Part shown: piece by piece, positions 60,257 through 64,000 of the stretch | How positions within the stretch are numbered: the stretch's first letter is position 1 | How the letters are laid out: every line of letters starts with the position of its first letter | Source of the DNA: CAZCPB01 sp044223975 | GTDB lineage: Bacteria > Planctomycetota > Phycisphaerae > Phycisphaerales > UBA1924 | Direction: 5' to 3' | DNA: 64,000 bases | Assembly (NCBI GenBank): GCA_044223975.1 | Contig: JBGALI010000008.1 | Coordinates: 1 to 64,000, forward strand | The notes under the pieces: generated by a model | What the model was told of the DNA's origin: nothing | The model's database searches: none | The model's input: the letters and a program-made list of their open reading frames with translations, nothing else | Program-made: the position numbers and the translations under genes

Positions 60257-61623
60257 CGCGGCGGGCACTGGCTCGTGCGTGGGCGCTGGCGATCGCGCTG
60301 CTGGCGACGGCGCCGATCCTCGCGCAGATCGCTCCGCCGACTCCGGCCCCGGCCGCGACGGCGCCCGCCGAAGCCTTCCTTCCCGACATCGGGGCGCCGT
60401 ACCTCTCGATCGACAACGCCTGGCCCGCGCGCTGGGGAGATCTTGAGGGCCGCGGGCATGGAGCGGTGGTCCCGGTGGACGCGATCCCCACCACGCTGCG
60501 TGTGAAGCGAGTCCAGGCGCCGGCGTCCCGGGAACCGACGGCAGAGGACCTCGCCGATGAGAATGCGCTCAGGGCCTCGCTCGGCGACGCGCTGGCGGCC
60601 AAGGCCACGTTCCTGCTGGAGGGACCGAACGCGATTCTGTTTCAGGCGGTCAAGGGACGCGAACGCCGCGGGCTCGGCGTCGGACCCGGCTCGGAAGCCG
60701 GCCCCAACGGCGGCTTTGCGTTCAAAGTGGTTTCGGGAACGGCTCGGCGCGAAGCGCCGGTCACCGGTCCGGTCATCGAGCTCCAGCGCACGTGGTTCGT
60801 GTGGTATGACGCGATCGGGGCGGACGGGAAGCCGGACGTGTCGGCCGCGACGCGGGCGGCGCTGGTCATGCCGGGCATGTTCGGCAACCCCGAGCCCACG
60901 ATCGATCGCCTGGTCTTCCGGCTCCGGCAGGATGGGTACGGCGTGCTCCGCATGCTCGCGCAGCCCTCCCGGTTCACGGAGAGCGTTGAATTCCGCATCG
61001 ACGTCGAGGACCTGCCTGGGTCCGCGGCCACGATTGCCGCGACCCTGGGCGACCGCGCGGCGGAGTGTGCGTACGCCGCCGAGCGTGCGTGGGACTATGT
61101 CGAGAGCCAACGACCCGGTGTGCGTGGCGCGGCCAAGGTGCTGCTGGGCATGAGCGGGGGCGCGATCACGCTGCCGTCGGTGTACGCGCGGAACCCCGGC
61201 CGGTACCGTGCCGCCGTGATGATCGCGGGCTCGGCGGATTTCTGGCTCACCAACGAGCGGAGCAACTACCGGCAGTACATCGATGCGATTCGGTCGAGGT
61301 GGAACGCGCCGCCGAGCATCGCGCAGCGCGAAGAGCTTGACCGGCTGTACCTCGGCGCGTCGCCGCTCGACAACTTTCACGCGGCCGGGGTGATGAAGGG
61401 CCGGCGCGTGCTGGTCCTTCAGGGCACGATCGATCAGGCGGCTCCGGCGAGCCTCGGCGATGTGCTCTGGGAGCGGGCCGGCCGTCCGGAGCGGTGGACC
61501 TACCCGGTCGGGCACGAGCTGCTCTTTGCGGGGCTGCCGCAGGAGTTCGACAAGCTCATGGCATGGCTGAGCCAGGGTCAGCCGCCGGCCCGGCAGGAGG
61601 ACAACGACCCGTCCGGGCGTTGA
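60253..61623 (+). CDS. Exported alpha/beta-hydrolase-like protein
   Basis: A 456-residue protein with a signal peptide (RALARAWALAIALLATAPILA). A Pro/Ala-rich linker is followed by an alpha/beta-hydrolase domain. The nucleophile elbow is GMSGGA (Ser301), and likely acid and base are Asp394 (QGTIDQAAP) and His421 (VGHELLF). The middle part has LVMPGMFGNPEPT, where an oxyanion loop would sit. The substrate is unknown. The GTG start overlaps the galE stop, so the genes are coupled. Confidence 0.8.
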   Translation: MTRRALARAWALAIALLATAPILAQIAPPTPAPAATAPAEAFLPDIGAPYLSIDNAWPARWGDLEGRGHGAVVPVDAIPTTLRVKRVQAPASREPTAEDLADENALRASLGDALAAKATFLLEGPNAILFQAVKGRERRGLGVGPGSEAGPNGGFAFKVVSGTARREAPVTGPVIELQRTWFVWYDAIGADGKPDVSAATRAALVMPGMFGNPEPTIDRLVFRLRQDGYGVLRMLAQPSRFTESVEFRIDVEDLPGSAATIAATLGDRAAECAYAAERAWDYVESQRPGVRGAAKVLLGMSGGAITLPSVYARNPGRYRAAVMIAGSADFWLTNERSNYRQYIDAIRSRWNAPPSIAQREELDRLYLGASPLDNFHAAGVMKGRRVLVLQGTIDQAAPASLGDVLWERAGRPERWTYPVGHELLFAGLPQEFDKLMAWLSQGQPPARQEDNDPSGR

Positions 61624-61658
61624 TCCGCGGCTCCGGTACGATGCGACGGGAGACCCGC

Positions 61659-62678
61659 ATGCTCGTGGCCGTCAGCCCGTACCACCTCACCACGCGCGAG
61701 CCGCCGGCCATGGCCGCGCTGTTGCTGGCCGAGCGGGTCGTCACGATGATCCCCTCTCCCAGCGCCGGCGCCGGGCACGCGGCCCTGCACCGCGCGGTCG
61801 AGCGGTCGCCCCAGTACCTGAGGTTCATGCAGTCGTGGGAGTGGTCCCTGCCCTTGTGGCGCGCGGGTGTGATCTCCTCCGTGCTCGACGGGCACGACCC
61901 GTGCGAGGAGGTGTTCGAGGCGTGCGCCCGGATCGACTCGGACCCGGCGCTCGCCGGGCTTCGCCCGCTCATGCGCCCGGAGCTGTTCGAGAGCGACGAG
62001 CGGTACCTCGCCGAGTTGTCGCGCGATGTGCTCCGGGCCGGGCCCGACCCGTGCTTCAGCGTTCCGGTCGCCGCCGGCCTGGACCGGTTTGCCGCGCGCT
62101 TCGGCGCGATGGTGGCGCGATCCGAGCCGGTGTCGATCGCCCAGCGTGCCGAGGCGACGCTGGCCCGCCCGCTGTTTGCGGTCGCGGTGCCCGTGCTGTT
62201 GCAGGCGGGAGGAGACCTGATCCTGCGCGCCCGCGCCGCGTTGGACACGCCCTTGGAGGCCCTGCGGAGAGCTATCGCGATGAGCGCCGGTGTTCCGTCG
62301 TCTGAGCACTGGTCGGAGGTCGCGGTGGCCTCGGCGCCCGGTCGGACCGCGGGCTCCTCCGGTTCGGCGAGCGTGGCGCTGGCATCCCCGCTCCGGGCCG
62401 CCGCGGCTCAGTACACCGAGGCGTTCGAGCGGGCCCTCCCGGGCCTGGCAGCACCCCGAGATGAGGCGCGGGCGGTGGGTGGGCTGGTCGCGCTCGAAGC
62501 CGCGGTGCTGCCGGAGACGGCCGTGCTGCGCGCCAGCCTGGCCGCGGTGCGCGCGATGCGATCACACGGGCGTGCCGAAGAGCCCGCCATCGGGCCGGAT
62601 CTTGACGACCCGAGCGCGCGGCCGGTGGTGACCCTGTTCATCAGGTCCATCGGCGCGACGGCGCGTTCACTGCGCTGA
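61659..62678 (+). CDS. Hypothetical protein
   Basis: A 339-residue Ala/Arg-rich, mostly helical protein. It begins MLVAVSPYHLTTREPPAMAA; the ATG has a GGGAG about eight bases upstream, and a second ATG at 61641 is possible. No membrane segment and no known motif are obvious. The region about 235-265 is Ala/Ser/Gly-rich and may be a linker. It lies 35 bp after the hydrolase gene on the same strand and converges with the anti-sigma-like gene. No function can be proposed. Confidence 0.62.
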   Translation: MLVAVSPYHLTTREPPAMAALLLAERVVTMIPSPSAGAGHAALHRAVERSPQYLRFMQSWEWSLPLWRAGVISSVLDGHDPCEEVFEACARIDSDPALAGLRPLMRPELFESDERYLAELSRDVLRAGPDPCFSVPVAAGLDRFAARFGAMVARSEPVSIAQRAEATLARPLFAVAVPVLLQAGGDLILRARAALDTPLEALRRAIAMSAGVPSSEHWSEVAVASAPGRTAGSSGSASVALASPLRAAAAQYTEAFERALPGLAAPRDEARAVGGLVALEAAVLPETAVLRASLAAVRAMRSHGRAEEPAIGPDLDDPSARPVVTLFIRSIGATARSLR

Positions 62679-62705
62679 ACCCCGCTCAACATGACGCGGA
62701 CCGGA

Positions 62706-63467
62706 TCACTTGGCGCCGGGCTTGGCCCCGGCCCACGCGGGCTCCGTGCGCGTCCAGGCGCGAACCCACCACGAAGGCTGAGGTCCAGAATTCTCGCGCC
62801 ACGCCTGCGCGTGCGGGTAGGGCTCAAAGTCCGTCAGGAGCACGCGGCCATCCGCCGCGGTGAAGACCCGCAGGGTCGTGGGCCCGCCGCTGGGCGAATC
62901 CACGCGGCTCTTGACGCTGAAGTCGACATCGCGATCGTAACGGTCCGAGTTGTTGAGCGAGAGCACCGGGGCCTGGCTGACCGGTCGGGGAGTGGTGGGG
63001 GCGCGACCGGAGGGTGTCTCCGAAGTCGGCGGCGCCACGCCACGATCAGAGGAGGCTACGGGCCCGCCCCAGATCGGCGCCGCGCCGGGCCGATCCGCGG
63101 ATCGTGCGAACATGGCGACGCCGATCAGCGTCAGCCCCAGCCCCGCGGCCCAGGCCACGCGCGTCCCCACAAACCTGCCGCGGGCCGGCGCGGGCCGAAA
63201 GCCCCGCACCCCCTGCACGCGGGCCATGATCGCGTCGGTCCGGTCGAACGAGCCCGGCGTCTCGGCGCGCAGCCGCCCCAGCGTCCGCGCGGTGTGCGCC
63301 CACCGCGCGCGGAACTTCGGGTCGGAGCGCAGGAGCTCGGCGAACTGCATGTGCCCGGCCGCGTCGAGCGTGCCGTCGAACGCCGCGTTCAGAATGCGTT
63401 CGGCGTCGACGCGGGCCCGCGACTCGGCGCGCCCCGGACCTGGGCTGTGGCCATCGGTGTGCTTCAT
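62706..63467 (-). CDS. Putative anti-sigma factor (membrane)
   Basis: A 253-residue protein. Residues 1-75 are soluble and helical (RILNAAFDGTLDAAGHMQF, then a DPKFRARWAHTART stretch), followed by one membrane helix (about 105-123, AWAAGLGLTLIGVAMFA) and a Pro/Ser-rich outer part. No HxxxCxxC zinc motif is visible, so it is not a ZAS-type anti-sigma. It overlaps the ECF sigma gene by 4 bases (ATGA). The role is inferred from this coupling and the topology. Confidence 0.65.
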   Translation of the reverse strand: MKHTDGHSPGPGRAESRARVDAERILNAAFDGTLDAAGHMQFAELLRSDPKFRARWAHTARTLGRLRAETPGSFDRTDAIMARVQGVRGFRPAPARGRFVGTRVAWAAGLGLTLIGVAMFARSADRPGAAPIWGGPVASSDRGVAPPTSETPSGRAPTTPRPVSQAPVLSLNNSDRYDRDVDFSVKSRVDSPSGGPTTLRVFTAADGRVLLTDFEPYPHAQAWRENSGPQPSWWVRAWTRTEPAWAGAKPGAK

Positions 63468-64000
63468 GAAAGGATCTCCCCCACGTGCCTCACGGTTTCG
63501 TCGGACTCGAGCATGACCTCGCGAAGGCGACGGCGCCCGCGGTGCAAATGGCTCTTGATGGTGCCCTCGGGCATCCCCAGGTGCTGGGCGATCAGCCAGA
63601 TCGGCCAGTCCTGCTGGTGAAAAAGGACGAGCACCTCGCGCTGTTCGGGCGTGAGCGTCATCAACCCCCGCTGGAGGTCGTCGCGCACGTGTTCGCCCGA
63701 ATCTCCGGACATGGCTCCGCCCGAGCTCCGCTCGGCCCCGGGCGCGGCGTCCACCGCGTCGGTGCTGAACGCCGGCTTCATCTTCTGCGCGGCGTTGAAG
63801 TACAGGCGCTTGGCGATCGTGAACAGCCACGTGGAAAACCGGAAGCGGGGATCGAATCGATCCAGATTGGTGAGCACGCGGACGAACGCGTCCTGCACGA
63901 TGTCCTCGGCGGTCTGCGCGTCCCCGCACATGCGGTACAGGTACGCGTGAAGGCCGTGCTGATAGGCGCGGACGAAGTACTCGGCCGCGGCACGGTCGCC
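63464..64000 (-). CDS. Sigma-70 family ECF-type RNA polymerase sigma factor (partial)
   Basis: The reading frame stays open to the right edge of the window, so the N-terminus is missing. What is visible: region 2 (AYLYRMCGDAQTAEDIVQDAFVRV, then FRFSTWLFTIAKRLYFN) and region 4 (LTPEQREVLVLFHQQDWP, IAQHLGMPEGTIKSHLHRGRRRL). Region 4 has the helix-turn-helix that reads the -35 element. Between them is an Ala/Gly/Ser linker. An ATG at 63931 is inside region 2 and is not the true start. The gene overlaps the anti-sigma-like gene downstream. Confidence 0.93.
   Translation of the reverse strand, partial: GDRAAAEYFVRAYQHGLHAYLYRMCGDAQTAEDIVQDAFVRVLTNLDRFDPRFRFSTWLFTIAKRLYFNAAQKMKPAFSTDAVDAAPGAERSSGGAMSGDSGEHVRDDLQRGLMTLTPEQREVLVLFHQQDWPIWLIAQHLGMPEGTIKSHLHRGRRRLREVMLESDETVRHVGEILS

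Noticed and set aside
57998..60268. Minus-strand frame opposite lgt and galE
   Set aside because: Spans two well-defined plus-strand genes and has antisense composition.

Overview
The window reads as chromosomal DNA of a high-GC planctomycete, most likely class Phycisphaerae. The best signs are: a secreted S8 peptidase ending in two 'GC-type' dockerin-like repeats; a secreted cyclophilin with an LEPR-XLL-like leader; small membrane proteins with a CxxCGYxLxG...CPECG zinc ribbon; and a gliding-type (GldA/F/G + DUF4340) ABC system. These are typical planctomycete families by recollection; no database was searched. Gene density is high and many neighbours overlap by ATGA or GTGA. I saw no tRNA, rRNA, CRISPR array, insertion sequence or prophage.

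Layout. 0.1-5.2 kb (minus): ABC ATPase, permease, GldG-like subunit and DUF4340 protein, led by a plausible sigma-70 promoter. 5.6-7.9 kb: the peptidase, with strong palindromes in the divergent region. 7.9-11.8 kb (minus): two membrane proteins, glmS and a pseudopilin. 12.0-15.7 kb: carB. 15.6-22.3 kb (minus): zinc-ribbon protein, HhH-GPD glycosylase, class I amidotransferase, S1 protein, Gfo/Idh/MocA oxidoreductase, thioredoxin and folP. 22.4-26.4 kb (minus): a secreted protein of unknown function with a clear terminator, and the cyclophilin-propeller protein. 26.7-27.9 kb (minus): pgpA-pgsA. 28.1-35.3 kb (plus): nuoJKLMN, the membrane arm of complex I. 35.4-40.2 kb (plus): ribE, ruvC, a small membrane protein, an orphan NtrC-type regulator and two tandem paralogous membrane proteins. 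40.2-46.9 kb (minus): a type IV pilus/type II secretion operon (pilT, GspF-like, pseudopilin, very large PilX-like protein, GspJ-like). 47.2-49.6 kb (minus): rnhA and a eukaryotic-type (GT3) glycogen synthase. 49.9-53.2 kb: purL with a PurS-like N-terminus. 53.4-57.2 kb: HPF-like protein (plus), then quinone oxidoreductase, NnrD and a transglutaminase-like protein (minus). 57.3-62.7 kb (plus): TatD nuclease, lgt, galE, a secreted alpha/beta hydrolase and an unknown protein. 62.7-64.0 kb (minus): anti-sigma-like protein and an ECF sigma factor cut by the window edge.

The most unusual signal is a family of palindromic elements built from an 8-bp unit (TGACGRAG). One copy forms a 22-bp perfect inverted repeat between pilT and the gspF-like gene. 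A second sits in frame inside purL, and a third, degenerate copy is also in frame in purL. A second palindromic family (GTGGGGCAGG...) occurs twice near gene starts. Other points of interest are the GT3 glycogen synthase, a probable seven-bladed propeller fused to cyclophilin, the PurS-PurL fusion, and the tandem membrane paralogs.

All calls come from reading translations and motifs by eye. Starts were moved from the longest possible frame wherever family alignment, a Shine-Dalgarno sequence or an upstream stop pointed to another codon.
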